The notes: a model not told the origin generated them from the sequence alone. A stretch of 64,000 nt of DNA from Elusimicrobia bacterium GWA2_61_42 (GCA_001799615.1 MGTU01000004.1:1-64000), one strand, 5' to 3'. Shown: positions 54,565-64,000, counted from the first letter of the stretch. A program made the numbers and translations.

Positions 54565-55617
54565 TTATTTCCCCGCGTGCCGGCGGATCAGCGGGCCGGC
54601 GGCGGCCAGCAGCCGCAGCGGCGCGCGCTTCAGGATGGCCCTGGGCAGGGAGAAGCGCGCCTCCTCCGGGTCCAGGCCGGGCCGCGCGGTCGGCGAGTAA
54701 ACGCGGAAATAATAATTTATAGGTTCTTCCCCGCCGCCCCATTTCTTTTTGTGCTCGTAAACCCCCGACTTGCGCCGCGTGCGCATGAAGTCGTAGGCCC
54801 GCAGGCCTTCGGCGCAGGCCAGGCGGAGGGTGGCGTCGAACAGCCTTACCTTCGGAAAAAAACTTTCGAATTCCGGCAGGCCGGCGTTCACGTCGGCGTA
54901 AAAAACATTCGCGTGCGTCAGCCCGAAAAGCAGCGCGGCCGGTTTCTTGTCCACGGAGGCCGTAAAAAGCCGCCCCAGTCCTTCGCGCATCAGGCGTTCG
55001 AAATGCGCCGCCGGCAGCGGAGGCGAGCCGAAGGCGCGCATCTGCCGCAGGTAAATGCCGTATACCGCGCCCAGCGCCGCGGGGTCGCGCGTTTCCGCGA
55101 CGGCGACGGTTTTGTCGGCCTTGCGCAAATTCTTTATCAGGTTGCTATGGAAGCCGCGCCGCAGCGTTTCGTAGGGGCGTCCGGCGTCCAAAACCAGCCG
55201 CAGGTAGGGCGCGGCGGCCTTGAAACGCGGATCCTGCCCGCCGCCCGAAAATAAAATATCCGCGCCGCGCAGCTCCGCGTACTCCGCGCCTGTTTCCGCC
55301 GCCAGCGCGTCCAGGGCCGAGACCAGGGAGTCCCTGAGAGCCCCGGTTTCTTCCGGCGTGAGGGAGACGCCGGGATACAGCCACAGGCCCGGCTCGTCCG
55401 AAAATGGCAGGGAGACCAGCCGCGTGCCGAAAAGGAAAGAGCGCAGCACGGCGCAGGAGAAAAAACCGATGTCCGCGAGATCTTTTTTTATCCGGAAATT
55501 CCGGAGGTCGTAGCGGTAGAGTTCCCGGCATAAGCCGGCCCAGGCGACGGTGCCGGAATACGGCGCGCCCACGGCGCGCGGCGGGGTAAGGCTCTGAGCC
55601 GGCTCGAGTTCTATCAT
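54565..55617 (-). CDS. FemAB/GNAT-like acyltransferase family protein
   Basis: 350 residues. [54 protein letters not shown] and [27 protein letters not shown] are the signature of the GNAT/FemAB proteins linked to exopolysaccharide and exosortase loci. Probably forms an amide on a sugar or lipid. Last gene of a four-gene minus operon; ATGA overlap with the epimerase. Confidence 0.75.
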   Translation of the reverse strand: MIELEPAQSLTPPRAVGAPYSGTVAWAGLCRELYRYDLRNFRIKKDLADIGFFSCAVLRSFLFGTRLVSLPFSDEPGLWLYPGVSLTPEETGALRDSLVSALDALAAETGAEYAELRGADILFSGGGQDPRFKAAAPYLRLVLDAGRPYETLRRGFHSNLIKNLRKADKTVAVAETRDPAALGAVYGIYLRQMRAFGSPPLPAAHFERLMREGLGRLFTASVDKKPAALLFGLTHANVFYADVNAGLPEFESFFPKVRLFDATLRLACAEGLRAYDFMRTRRKSGVYEHKKKWGGGEEPINYYFRVYSPTARPGLDPEEARFSLPRAILKRAPLRLLAAAGPLIRRHAGK

Positions 55618-56600
55618 GGCTTCAGCTCCTGGGCCGCCGCCAGGCCTTGTTCGGTGGAAACGGCCGGGCTCCAGCCCAGCGCGCGGATGCCGGCGGCGTC
55701 ATGCGACCAGCTGGCGCAGGCCTCGCCGAGGCGGGCCCGGTCCGCGCCTATAAATCCCGGCAGGTAAAGCCCGGGCAGGCGCAGCAGCCCGTCGAGGGCG
55801 GCGGAGACCGTCTTGAGCAAACTTACCGGCAGGCCGATCAGCGCCGGCTTTTTCCCGCGCGGCGAGCCGATAAGAATGAGCAGCCGCCGTACGCTGAGGG
55901 AGCCTTCGCTGATATTAAAGGCCGACCCGCTTTTCGCTTTCTCAGCCGCCAGCAGCGCGGCGTCCAGCAGATTTTCCAGGCAGCAGAGCGAAATCTCGTT
56001 CTTTCCGGAGCCGGGCACGGCCGCCGCGCCCCGGCTGACCGCGGCGAACAGCGCTGCCCAGCCCGGAGCGCCGGGACCGTAGATCATGGCCGGGCGCAGT
56101 ATGACGTAGTCCAGCCCGGAAGCTTCGGCCGCGGCCTTCAGCGCGGCCTCGCCGGCCAGCTTGGACCTGCCGTAAAAAGTCAGGGGCTTAGGTTCGGCCG
56201 AGTCGGCCAGGTTTTCGCCCGGGCCCAGCGCCGAGATGGAGCTGAAATAAATGAACCGCTTTGCCCCGGCCCGCGCGGCGGCCGCTGCCAGCGTCCCGGT
56301 GGCGGCGGCGTTCACGGCGGTAAAATTTTCTTCCAGCCCGCGCCTTGAAACCAAAAAGCCTTTCGGTCTTACCAGCGCGCCCAAATGCCACACCAGGCTT
56401 GCGTCCCTCGCGGCGGCCGCGAGGGAGGCCTCGTCCAGCAGGTCGCCGCGGACTATTTCGACTCCCGGCAAAGCCAGGCGCGAAACGTCCGCGCCCGGCC
56501 GCGCCAGGCAGCGCACCCGCCGGCCCGCGGCCGAGAGGCGCTTTACCAGGGCCAGGCCTATAAAGCCGGTAGCCCCCGTGACCAGCTCGGCGGCGGGCAT
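55614..56600 (-). CDS. NAD-dependent epimerase/dehydratase (extended SDR)
   Basis: 328 residues. TGATGFIG near 7-14, [24 protein letters not shown] (YxxxK). Paralogue of the gene at 35181. Coupled to both neighbours in the minus operon. Substrate probably a nucleotide sugar or lipid ketone. Confidence 0.85.
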   Translation of the reverse strand: MPAAELVTGATGFIGLALVKRLSAAGRRVRCLARPGADVSRLALPGVEIVRGDLLDEASLAAAARDASLVWHLGALVRPKGFLVSRRGLEENFTAVNAAATGTLAAAAARAGAKRFIYFSSISALGPGENLADSAEPKPLTFYGRSKLAGEAALKAAAEASGLDYVILRPAMIYGPGAPGWAALFAAVSRGAAAVPGSGKNEISLCCLENLLDAALLAAEKAKSGSAFNISEGSLSVRRLLILIGSPRGKKPALIGLPVSLLKTVSAALDGLLRLPGLYLPGFIGADRARLGEACASWSHDAAGIRALGWSPAVSTEQGLAAAQELKP

Positions 56601-58042
56601 CAGGCGCCCCCTTTCAGTCTGGCCAGGATGAAATGGGCGTACAGGCGCAGGAAACGGCCGGTGTGGAAGTCGCTGCGCGGGCGGCTTAAAAGCCTGGCCA
56701 GCGCCCGCAGCGCGTTGCCGCCGGCGAAAGTGAAAAGGCCGGGCCTGGCGGCGAAAAAACTCCGGGAGAAGCGCGGCAGGCGCGGCAGCAAGGTCAGCAG
56801 GGTGAAATAGGCGCGCTGCCTGGCCGGCGGCAGCGGCGAATAGCCGGCGGGCCGCATGAGGCCGCCGGCCGCCGGGCGGGCCGGGCCGGCCGCCGCGGCC
56901 AGCGGGGTGCCCGGGTACAGGCGCAGGAAAAAAACTTCGTTGTGGTCCGGCGTGTTCTCCGCGTAAAAAGCGGCCAGCGCGGCCAGTTCTTCTTCGTTCT
57001 CGTCGGGCAGGTCCAGGATATTGTCGCAGGTGACGTAGACGCCGGCCGCTTTCAGGGCCTTTATGGCGGCGGCTATGTCGGCGTTGGCCGCGCGCCGGCC
57101 CAGCAGGTCCGCCCGCCGCGCCTCGTCGAAACGCTGTACGCCCAGCTGGGCCTTGAAGCAGCCGGCGGCCGCCAGCGCGCCCGCGTGCCGCGCCAGGCGC
57201 GGGTCCGGGAACACGAAGCAGGAGAAAGGCAGCCGCACCCTGGCGGCGTAGAGCGGCAGGAATTTCTCAAGCCAGGCGTAGTCGGAGTTGAAAACCTCGT
57301 CCGTGAAATGGACGAAGCCGGGTTTTTTCCGCGCCGCGGCTTCCAATTCCAGGACTACGCTTTCTGGCGAGCGGCGGCGCAAAGCCGGCACGCCGGAGGG
57401 CTTGTAAAGTTCGCGGTAGACGCTGTTGCAGCAGTAGGCGCAGGCGTGCGGACAGCCGCGCGAGGACGAAACCAGGTAGCCGGCGGAAAAGACCGGGGCC
57501 GCCGCGGGAAAAATATCCTTATCCGGCCCAGGCAGCGCGTCCAGGTCGTCCGGCGGGGAGGGCGGCGGGCCCTTGGTCACGATGTCGCCGTCCCGGGCCC
57601 AGATGCCCGGGGGCAGCGGCCCGCCTTTTTCCAGCCGCGCGGCTAAAGCCGGCAGCGCCAGGTCTCCTTCGCCCAGGCAGACGAAGTCCGCGCAGCCGGC
57701 CGCCAGCGTGCCGGCCGGGTCGCTGGACGGGTGTATGCCGCCGAAAATTATTTTGGCGCCGGTGCGTTCTTTGATCGCGCGGGCCAGGTCCAGGGCCCAG
57801 GGGAGCGTGTCGGTAAAGACCGAGAAAGCCGCCAGGTCAGGGCGGAAGGCGGCGGCCCGCTCCAGCAGCGCCTCCCGGGACTTGAAAAGGCCGGCCAGCG
57901 CCGGGACGCGCCAGAAACCGGCCTCGTCGAAGAGGCAGGGGTCCAGCACCAGCGCGGTCTCATGGCCGGCGGCTTTCAGCGCGGCCGAAAGGTACTCGAT
58001 GCCGAGGCTTTCGTAGCCGTTATGGACGAACAGGATTCTCAT
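56600..58042 (-). CDS. B12-type radical SAM protein
   Basis: 480 residues from ATG 58042 ([14 protein letters not shown]), which fits the paralogous start at 48340; the frame stays open 99 bases further. N-terminal [37 protein letters not shown]; core [35 protein letters not shown]. It ends before the second-core region of 48340, so it is the unfused version. Overlaps the FAD gene's 3' end by 23 bases. Confidence 0.84.
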   Translation of the reverse strand: MRILFVHNGYESLGIEYLSAALKAAGHETALVLDPCLFDEAGFWRVPALAGLFKSREALLERAAAFRPDLAAFSVFTDTLPWALDLARAIKERTGAKIIFGGIHPSSDPAGTLAAGCADFVCLGEGDLALPALAARLEKGGPLPPGIWARDGDIVTKGPPPSPPDDLDALPGPDKDIFPAAAPVFSAGYLVSSSRGCPHACAYCCNSVYRELYKPSGVPALRRRSPESVVLELEAAARKKPGFVHFTDEVFNSDYAWLEKFLPLYAARVRLPFSCFVFPDPRLARHAGALAAAGCFKAQLGVQRFDEARRADLLGRRAANADIAAAIKALKAAGVYVTCDNILDLPDENEEELAALAAFYAENTPDHNEVFFLRLYPGTPLAAAAGPARPAAGGLMRPAGYSPLPPARQRAYFTLLTLLPRLPRFSRSFFAARPGLFTFAGGNALRALARLLSRPRSDFHTGRFLRLYAHFILARLKGGA

Positions 58043-59363
58043 GGAGGGATCTTTTGACGCGCTCGGCGGCGGCCCAGGCGTCCAGCAGGCACTCCTCGGT
58101 GTCCTGGTAGGCGTGGGAGCCGGTCCTGCCGCAGAGGGCAAGGTTGGTGAACCCTGCCAGGGCGGCCTTGGCCGCGGCCAGCGGCGCCTCGGAGCCGGAG
58201 TAAAGCAGGGGGTAGGCGTGCGGCAGGCGCGCTGCCGCCACGCGGCCGGTCTCGCAGGCGCCGGCCAGGGCTTTCAGAGCCGGGGAAGCGAAGGCCCGGG
58301 CGGCCAGTTCCTCATCCTTCAGGTTCCAGACGGCGTCGCCCTCGTCGCAGAAAAATTCGAAGGTCATGGGCAGCCAGCCCCCGGGGGCCATGAGCGGGCT
58401 CCAGTTGGCCAGCTCGCAGGCCCGGGAGAAGGCCGCGTCCTGGTCCGGAAAATATACCCAGTGCTGGGCCAGGCGCTGCCTGCGCCTTAAAGCCGCGAAG
58501 AGCACCACCAGCGAACGGTATTTTAGCCCAACCGCTTTCCTGCCGGTCTCGCCCGGGAACAAGCCCAGCAAAGAGGTCAGCGGGATGGAGGAAACGAGGA
58601 ACCGGAAACCCGCGGTATGGCGTTCGCCGCCCATTTTAAAAGCAAGTCCGGCCGGCAGGCCGTTCTTGAAAGCCAGCTCAAGGGGCTCGGCGTTCGTCAG
58701 CAGCGTCATGGACGGCCCGGCGCTTTCCGCCAGGGCCGCGGGCAGTTCGCCGATGCCTTTTTCAGGGTACAGGAAAGAACCCGCGTTCTCCTTGGAGGAA
58801 AGCCTGCCGCCCAGCAATTCCAGCAGCAGCGATTTCAGGCTGAAGCCGCCTCCGATGCGGCGCTCCGCCCAGAGCGGGGACAGCTCGTCCGTGCCGAGGC
58901 CCCAGACTTTTTTCGTGTAATCGCGGAAGTAAAGGTCGTGCACGCCGGGGCCCAGGCGGTTCTCCAGCCAGTCCTTGAGAGTCGGCTGGCCGTGCGGCTT
59001 CGGGGCCGCGCGCCGCGCCGAGAAGAGGAGCGGCGCCGCGTAGAGCAGGCCGTTGAGGGGGGTGGGCGGGTAGTTGAGCAGCCGGCCGCCGGTGAAGACC
59101 GCGCTGGAGCGCCTGCGCCGCAGCAGGCCCCGGCCCGCCAGGAGTTTCTCCGTCCACTTCCTGACTTCCGGTTTGGAGAAATAAAGCCTGTGGCCGCCGA
59201 GGTCGAACAGGAACTCCCCGGCCCTGGCGGTCCTGGAAAGGCCGCCCGCCTCGGCCGCCTTCTCGAGGACCAGGGTTTTGTACCCGGAATCCTTGAGGCG
59301 TTCGGCCAGCGCCAGGCCCGAGATGCCGCCTCCGAGTATGAGGACGTCCGCCTTGTATTCCAT
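58020..59363 (-). CDS. FAD-dependent amine-oxidase / UDP-galactopyranose mutase-like protein
   Basis: 447 residues. FAD-binding LILGGGISGLALAERL near 8-22, EKAAEAGGLSRT, FDLGGHRLYFS, YTKKVWG (shared with mutase-like proteins), C-terminal LALCGRTGSHAYQD. First gene of the minus operon; followed by a B12-type rSAM, epimerase and FemAB-like gene. Either a sugar mutase or a lipid desaturase. Confidence 0.78.
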   Translation of the reverse strand: MEYKADVLILGGGISGLALAERLKDSGYKTLVLEKAAEAGGLSRTARAGEFLFDLGGHRLYFSKPEVRKWTEKLLAGRGLLRRRRSSAVFTGGRLLNYPPTPLNGLLYAAPLLFSARRAAPKPHGQPTLKDWLENRLGPGVHDLYFRDYTKKVWGLGTDELSPLWAERRIGGGFSLKSLLLELLGGRLSSKENAGSFLYPEKGIGELPAALAESAGPSMTLLTNAEPLELAFKNGLPAGLAFKMGGERHTAGFRFLVSSIPLTSLLGLFPGETGRKAVGLKYRSLVVLFAALRRRQRLAQHWVYFPDQDAAFSRACELANWSPLMAPGGWLPMTFEFFCDEGDAVWNLKDEELAARAFASPALKALAGACETGRVAAARLPHAYPLLYSGSEAPLAAAKAALAGFTNLALCGRTGSHAYQDTEECLLDAWAAAERVKRSLHENPVRP

Positions 59364-59425
59364 TTACACTATTCTACAAATTTCATTCCCGCCGGAATCC
59401 AATTTGATAGAATAGCGTTCTCAAG

Positions 59426-60322
59426 ATGCCGGATATCCCCGTTTGGAACAAATGCGACAACCGCTGCGTGATGTGCGCCAATACCAGCGCCTTCGCTCTT
59501 AACTCCCGCCGCCATTACTTTTTAAAGCGGCAGGCCGTCAGGCTCGAGCGCCACCTGCGCGGCGCGGCCGCCTACAGCAAGAACGCCCGGGTGGCCGGCG
59601 CGTGGAACCTGACCGGGGGCGAACCGACCCTTAATCCCGATTTTCTCCGTACCGTCGCCTATTTCCGCCGCCGCCTGCCCGGAGAGCCGCTGACCGTGCT
59701 TTCCAACGGGCGCCGTTTCTCGGACAAGGCTTTCGCCGCGGCCTTCGCCGCCGCGGCCCGCCCGCCGTTCACGCTGGCGGTGTCCCTGCACGGCCCCGCC
59801 GCCGCCGCGCACGACGCGGTCGCGGGGGTAAAAGGCGCCTTCGCGCAGACCCTGGCCGGGCTGAAAAATATTTTCGGCCTGCCGGGCGCCCCTTTCGTGG
59901 AAATACGCGTGATCCTGCACAAGCTTAATTACCGCGGGCTGGGCGCCACGCTCAAGTTCATAAAGCGGTCTTTTCGCGGACGCCCTTACAGGGTGGTGGT
60001 GATGCATTATGAGCAGGAAGGCCGCGGCGCCCGCAACCGCGCCAGGCTGGCGGTCCCGCTTTCCTCCACCGCGCGCGCCGTGAACGCCGCCGCCCGTTCC
60101 CTGGCGGGCTTTTCGGAGGCCCGCCTCTACCATTTCCCGCTCTGCCTGCTTAAGCCGGGCCTGCGCCGCCTGGCCGTTATCAGTCTGCCCCCCGAGGACC
60201 GGGTCTATCCCCGGCCGTGCCGGGCCTGCGCCGCGCGAACAGCCTGCGTAGGGCTGATGCGGCCCTATTTCCGCGCCTGCGGAGCGGGAGAGCTGAAGGC
60301 GCTGGCCGGGAGCGGGGCGTGA
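59426..60322 (+). CDS. Radical SAM protein with four-Cys tail
   Basis: 298 residues. CDNRCVMC at Cys10/14/17, LTGGEP, VSLHGPAAAAHDAVAGVKGAF, then FPLCLLKPGLR and CRACAARTACVG (CxxCx5C). Same local family as 10574 and 23158 but with a long insertion after the first motif. TGATAGAAT just upstream (59406-59413 region) is a plausible extended -10. GTGA overlap with the SGNH gene. Confidence 0.83.
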   Translation: MPDIPVWNKCDNRCVMCANTSAFALNSRRHYFLKRQAVRLERHLRGAAAYSKNARVAGAWNLTGGEPTLNPDFLRTVAYFRRRLPGEPLTVLSNGRRFSDKAFAAAFAAAARPPFTLAVSLHGPAAAAHDAVAGVKGAFAQTLAGLKNIFGLPGAPFVEIRVILHKLNYRGLGATLKFIKRSFRGRPYRVVVMHYEQEGRGARNRARLAVPLSSTARAVNAAARSLAGFSEARLYHFPLCLLKPGLRRLAVISLPPEDRVYPRPCRACAARTACVGLMRPYFRACGAGELKALAGSGA

Positions 60323-62292
60323 TCGCGCTGTTCCTTTCTATGCTGGTCACCGGGGCGGACCCGGTGCAGCGGCAGGACCTGCAGGATTATTTCTGCAAAG
60401 ATACGAATAAACCTTTTTTCGAGCTGCGCGAAGGCCTGCTGCGCCCGGCCCGGGCGCAATGCGCCGCCGACAGCTTTTCCGCCGTCAAGCCGGCCGGCCA
60501 GGCCAGGGTTTTCGTGGTCGGTGAGTCGGTGGCCCAGATACTGGGTTCCGGCAGGCTCCAGGAAAAAGCGTCGCCGGGTCTGGAAATAATTAATTGCGGG
60601 ATGGGCGGCTACGAAAGCCGCCGGATCTCCGCCGTCCTGGACGAAACGCTGGGGTACGACCCCGACCTGGTGGTGCTGCTCAGCGGCAACAACGAGGGGG
60701 GCAAAGAGCCCTGTCCCGGGATCTCCGGGGACCTGAGGCGGCGCGAGCAGCGCCTGTGGGAACGGCTGTATTCTGTTTTGGGCGGCGGTTATGGCAAAAT
60801 AGAAGCTTCCCTTAAGATCCATGAGCGGCGCGTAAGGAGCATGGCCGCGGCCGCGAGGAAGAAGGGCGTTCCGCTGGTGGTCTGCACGCTGCCGTATAAT
60901 TACCTGCTGCCCCCGCACGGCAGCGCGCCCCTTGAGAACCCGGCTTTTTACCGCGGCCGGCGGGCGCTGGAAAAAAAGGACTACGCCGCGGCGGTTTCCG
61001 AATTCACGAACTGGCTGAAAAAAGAGCCGGAAAACCCCTTTGCCGCGTATTACGCCGGGATAGCCCTGTTCGCCGCGGGCAAAACGGCGGACAGCCTGGA
61101 ATACCTGGAGCTGGCGCCGAAAATTTCTTCTTCCCAGGATAAGACCAGCGCCGCGAGGAACGCCATGCTCAGGCGCGTGGCGCAGGAGGAGGGGGCCTGC
61201 CTGGCGGACCTCGAAGCCGCTTTTAGAAAACTCTCGCCCGGGGGCGTGCCCGGGTTCGAACAGTTCACGGACGGCGTGCATTGGCGGTCAGGCTACGGCG
61301 GCGCGGCCTGGGACGCTATTTTTTCAGCGGCCAGGGCCTGCGGCATAAAAGGCGCGGCCGGCTACAAGGGGGCCGCCGCCGGCCCGCAGGAGAACGCGGA
61401 CTGGGACGCCCCGGAGAAAAGGCTGTCTTACGCCGTTTCCTGGATGAGCGGGGACGAGCTCAGCGAAAAGGCCGTGGTTTTGCTGGAGTATCTCGCCGGG
61501 AAGAGCCCAAAAGTGCTGGAAAAAGCCCTAAGTTCTCCCGCCGCCCTCAGGCAGGTCTTTATAAGCAATTTCTGGTCTTCCGGCACCGCGGCCGGGCTCG
61601 AGGCCGTCTACCCCGGCTTCGTCTTCCACGCCGCGGAGGCCTACCGGCGCTCCGGGCGGTTAAAGGCCGCCTTGGAGCTGGCTGAAAAACTTTCAAAGAG
61701 CGGCTACGCCAACTGGCGCCTTAACCTGCTGAAGGCAAGAACGCTGAGCGCTTTGGGCAGGGACAAGGAAGCCGCGGCGCTGCTGCGCGGCCTGGCCGGG
61801 GGGCGGCACCAGGGCGAGGCGGCTTTCGCCCTTGGTCTCGCGCTGGGTCTCGACGTCCCGGCCCCCTGCTCCGAAACGCCGCGTGAAAAAATGGAAAAAT
61901 CGCGGGATTTGTCCGACCGGGGCGCCAAACTTATGGCCGGGGGCGACGCGGCCGGGGCCGCAAAGGCTTTTTCGGCCGCTTACGAAACCGATCCTTTTAA
62001 CACCGGGGCTCTTATGAGCCTGTGCGTAGCGGAGAAAAGACTGGGACAGATAAAAGCCGCCCTGGAGCACTGCGCCGAAGCCGCCGCGGCCGCGCTGAAG
62101 GATTGCGGGCGGGGAGGCGGGCAAAGCCGCGTGCAGGCGGCCGGCGCTTTGCTGGAGACCGGGCGCATACACCAGGAGGCGGGACGGCCCGCCGAGGCCG
62201 CCGCGGCCCTGAAGAAGGCTTTGAAAACGGCGCCGGCGAAGTGGGATCGCGCGGCGGAAGCCGGCGAGCTTTTAAATGCTTTGAAGCGGTGA
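60319..62292 (+). CDS. SGNH/GDSL-type hydrolase with TPR-like C-terminal region
   Basis: 657 residues from GTG 60319 (GTGA overlap). A short hydrophobic N-terminus (ALFLSMLVTG) suggests secretion. SGNH blocks: VVGESVAQ (Ser70), INCGMGGYES, LLSGNNEGG (Asn124), and a late DGVHW with the Asp-His pair. From about 220 onward come helical, TPR-like repeats with high Ala content. Similar to secreted acyl hydrolases that edit surface glycans. Confidence 0.78.
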   Translation: MIALFLSMLVTGADPVQRQDLQDYFCKDTNKPFFELREGLLRPARAQCAADSFSAVKPAGQARVFVVGESVAQILGSGRLQEKASPGLEIINCGMGGYESRRISAVLDETLGYDPDLVVLLSGNNEGGKEPCPGISGDLRRREQRLWERLYSVLGGGYGKIEASLKIHERRVRSMAAAARKKGVPLVVCTLPYNYLLPPHGSAPLENPAFYRGRRALEKKDYAAAVSEFTNWLKKEPENPFAAYYAGIALFAAGKTADSLEYLELAPKISSSQDKTSAARNAMLRRVAQEEGACLADLEAAFRKLSPGGVPGFEQFTDGVHWRSGYGGAAWDAIFSAARACGIKGAAGYKGAAAGPQENADWDAPEKRLSYAVSWMSGDELSEKAVVLLEYLAGKSPKVLEKALSSPAALRQVFISNFWSSGTAAGLEAVYPGFVFHAAEAYRRSGRLKAALELAEKLSKSGYANWRLNLLKARTLSALGRDKEAAALLRGLAGGRHQGEAAFALGLALGLDVPAPCSETPREKMEKSRDLSDRGAKLMAGGDAAGAAKAFSAAYETDPFNTGALMSLCVAEKRLGQIKAALEHCAEAAAAALKDCGRGGGQSRVQAAGALLETGRIHQEAGRPAEAAAALKKALKTAPAKWDRAAEAGELLNALKR

Positions 62293-62311
62293 TTTTTTAT
62301 ATCATATTAAT

Positions 62312-62335
62312 ATCCCGGGGCGCCCGGGACTTTTT
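62312..62335 (+). terminator. Hairpin with T-run between SGNH gene and lipoprotein gene
   Basis: CCCGGG, GCG loop, CCCGGG, then ACTTTTT, ending right before the ATG at 62337. It may end the operon or, since the start codon follows at once, limit translation of the lipoprotein. Confidence 0.4.
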
Positions 62336-62336
62336 A

Positions 62337-63008
62337 ATGAAATATCTCCTTCCCGTTTTCCTTTTGTTCCTGTCGGGCTGCCTGTCCGGAGCCGCGGGCC
62401 TGCGCCGCGGTAAGGACGTCTATCCCGATTTCGCGGCGCTTAAAGCCGCCAATACCGAGGGTCTGAACTATTCCCGCGAGGTCTACGACCGGGGTTCGGA
62501 CGTGGCGATCTTCGCCATACACGGCGGCGATATCGAGCAGGTCACCGCCAGGCTGGCCCGGGGCGTGGCCGGCAGGGATTTTAACCTTTATATTTTCAAC
62601 GGCTGGCTGGGCAGGGACAGCGGCCGCCTGCACGTGACCGCGGCGCGTTTCGACGACCCGCAGGCCGTGTTCCTGGCTACCTCCAGCGTGCTGGGGATCT
62701 CCCTGCACGCCCAGGCCGACCGCGGCGCCTGGGTTTGCGTGGGGGGAAAGAACAAAATGGCCGCCGCCCTTATCGCCAGGCGGCTCGGAGACGCCGGGTT
62801 CGCGGCGGAGACCCCCTGCCAGCGCCTGCCCGGCACCTCGGACAAGAACATCGTGAACCGGCCTTCCGCGGGCGGGGTGCAGCTGGAGCTGACGCTGCGC
62901 CTGCTGGACAAGCTTGAGCAGGACGGAGAGTATTTATCTAAATTTACCGAGGCGGTGCGGATGGGAGCGCTGGAGTCGCTGGCTTCGGTCAAGGCCGGCG
63001 CTAAATAA
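62337..63008 (+). CDS. Poly-gamma-glutamate hydrolase-like lipoprotein
   Basis: 223 residues from ATG 62337. Lipobox LSGC with Cys15 after a hydrophobic signal. YPDFAALKAANTEGLNYSREVYDRGSDVAIFAIHGGDIEQVT matches the poly-gamma-glutamate hydrolase family (zinc-dependent; IHGG binding segment). The 5' open frame continues back to 62022 but those codons lie within the preceding gene. Acts presumably in the periplasm or outer membrane. Confidence 0.8.
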   Translation: MKYLLPVFLLFLSGCLSGAAGLRRGKDVYPDFAALKAANTEGLNYSREVYDRGSDVAIFAIHGGDIEQVTARLARGVAGRDFNLYIFNGWLGRDSGRLHVTAARFDDPQAVFLATSSVLGISLHAQADRGAWVCVGGKNKMAAALIARRLGDAGFAAETPCQRLPGTSDKNIVNRPSAGGVQLELTLRLLDKLEQDGEYLSKFTEAVRMGALESLASVKAGAK

Positions 63009-63044
63009 GCGCGGCACGCGATATAAAGCAAGGAGCAAACAACC

Positions 63045-64000
63045 ATGAAAAAGATCAGGATCTTCGCTTTCGGCGGCAATGAAGTGGCCCCGGTCGGCCT
63101 CAAGGACAAGGACGGCAAGGCCATCAACCCCGACATCGCCATGCAGTGGCAGCGCACCGCCGAGACCGGCAAGCTGGTGGCCGACATTTTCGAGAAGCAC
63201 CCCAAAGACCTCTACGTCATCACCCACGGCAACGGCCCGCAGGTAGGCAATATCCTGATGCGCGCCGAGATGTGCCGCCCCCAGCTCTTCCCGCTTTCTC
63301 TCGACGTCTGCGTGGCCGACACGCAGGGCGCGATGTCCTTTATGATGGCCCAGCTCAACAACGAGCTGAACATCCGCGGCATCGACAACCTGCTGGCCGG
63401 CATCGTGACGCAGGTGGTGGTGGACAAGGACGACCCCGATTTCAAGCACCCGTCCAAGTACGTGGGCCAGTCCTATAACGCCGAAGAGGCCAAGCAGCGC
63501 ACGGCGGACGGCTGGACCATGAAGATGTACAAGAAGGACGACAAGGGCGCCGAGATCTGGCGCCGCGTGGTGCCCTCCCCCGTGCCCACCGACATCGTCG
63601 AGATCGACGCCATCGAAGCTATGCTGGAAAAAGGCATAGTGCCCATCACCGTGGGCGGCGGCGGCATCCCCGTGCGCGAGGTGACCCCCGAGATCAAGGA
63701 CGGCAAAGAAATTTATACCACTAATTACGGCGTGAAGTATTCCAAGCCCGCCAAGGGCGAAAAACCCCTGAAGATGTACACCGGCGTGGAAGCCGTTATC
63801 GACAAGGACCTGGCCAGCGCCCTGCTGGGCTGCATGCTGATGAAGCGCGCCAAGGCCCGCGGCGAAGAGGTGGAGGTCAGCCTGACCATCTTCACCGGCG
63901 AGGACGGCGCCAAGCTGAATTACCAGAAGCCGGACGAGAAGAGCCTGCGCGTGGTCAAAGTTTCCGAGCTGGAAGCCATCTACAACCAGGTGCCCCCGCC
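63045..64000 (+). CDS. arcC: Carbamate kinase, 3' end outside window
   Basis: 318 codons visible from ATG 63045 with AAGGAG 11-16 bases upstream. FAFGGNEVAPVG, VITHGNGPQVGN, GGGGIPV and AVIDKDLASALL are amino-acid-kinase-family carbamate kinase motifs; the frame has no stop before the edge. The residue LAGIVTQVVVD fits carbamate kinases. It converts carbamoyl phosphate and ADP to ATP, so it should drain the YgeW reaction. It is 50 kb from ygeY/ygeW here, unusual since they are usually adjacent. Confidence 0.92.
   Translation, partial: MKKIRIFAFGGNEVAPVGLKDKDGKAINPDIAMQWQRTAETGKLVADIFEKHPKDLYVITHGNGPQVGNILMRAEMCRPQLFPLSLDVCVADTQGAMSFMMAQLNNELNIRGIDNLLAGIVTQVVVDKDDPDFKHPSKYVGQSYNAEEAKQRTADGWTMKMYKKDDKGAEIWRRVVPSPVPTDIVEIDAIEAMLEKGIVPITVGGGGIPVREVTPEIKDGKEIYTTNYGVKYSKPAKGEKPLKMYTGVEAVIDKDLASALLGCMLMKRAKARGEEVEVSLTIFTGEDGAKLNYQKPDEKSLRVVKVSELEAIYNQVPP

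Noticed and set aside
1-64000. tRNA, rRNA, insertion sequences or integrase genes
   Set aside because: None was seen. No transposase-like protein, no rRNA-like block and no cloverleaf-type intergenic sequence was recognised.
1-64000. Nitrogenase-like (nifH/D/K) genes within the rSAM region
   Set aside because: No P-loop ATPase or NifD/K-type protein appears among the genes here.

Overview
The window (about 64 kb, GC-rich, tightly packed, both strands used) looks like a chromosomal segment of an anaerobic, didermic bacterium. An outer-membrane PorV/PorQ-type barrel, a giant secreted beta-rich protein with a T9SS-like C-terminal domain, a YgeW/YgeY/carbamate kinase set and a very large number of iron-sulfur radical SAM enzymes fit Elusimicrobiota best. 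That assignment is an inference, not a proof.

Layout. 1-10546: the 3' part of a giant surface protein and a PorV/PorQ-like barrel. 10574-12666: a radical SAM (rSAM) gene coupled to a SufS-like PLP enzyme. 12667-12935: an intergenic region with an extended, nested fold. 12936-15386: convergent ygeY and ygeW around a bidirectional terminator; carbamate kinase, the likely partner, lies at the right edge (63045 onward). 15591-20698: a His-Xaa-Ser (Hxs) peptide-modification operon with an HxsB-like maturase, a Cys-rich membrane-anchored protein, the HxsA-like precursor, a GT-B glycosyltransferase-like protein and a second rSAM. 20685-26873 (minus): five rSAM genes behind a promoter and a leader that carries an intrinsic terminator. 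27157-30530: two tandem UbiU/UbiV-like U32 pairs. 30560-35095 (minus): SDR, methyltransferase, polysaccharide deacetylase, DegT-like aminotransferase and rSAM. 35181-54561: seven cobalamin-type (B12-type) rSAM genes in both orientations (37185, 38597, 39995, 41656, 43125, 46831 and 48340), three plain rSAM genes, one 855-residue double-rSAM fusion, a PaaK-like ligase, a membrane GT-C candidate and a methyltransferase. 54565-59363 (minus): FAD oxidoreductase, B12-type rSAM, epimerase and FemAB/GNAT-like protein. 59426-63008: rSAM, SGNH hydrolase with TPR-like tail, and a poly-gamma-glutamate-hydrolase-like lipoprotein.

In total I count 21 rSAM genes (22 rSAM cores) plus four U32 proteins with putative Fe-S cysteines in about 50 kb. 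The sugar- and lipid-type genes (two epimerases, SDR, DegT, deacetylase, GT-C, FAD mutase-like, FemAB, SGNH) suggest that much of the region builds and decorates a cell-envelope glycan or glycolipid using oxygen-independent radical chemistry. The Hxs operon is a separate ribosomal-peptide module. The most interesting items are the HxsA/HxsB-type operon without visible HxsC/HxsD, the repeated pairing and one fusion of a B12-type rSAM with a CQCxCxxC rSAM, the duplicated UbiU/UbiV-like pairs, the rSAM gene with an orphan N-terminal tail, and the structured intergenic element. No tRNA, rRNA, insertion sequence or CRISPR array was seen. No gap between genes exceeds 300 bases.
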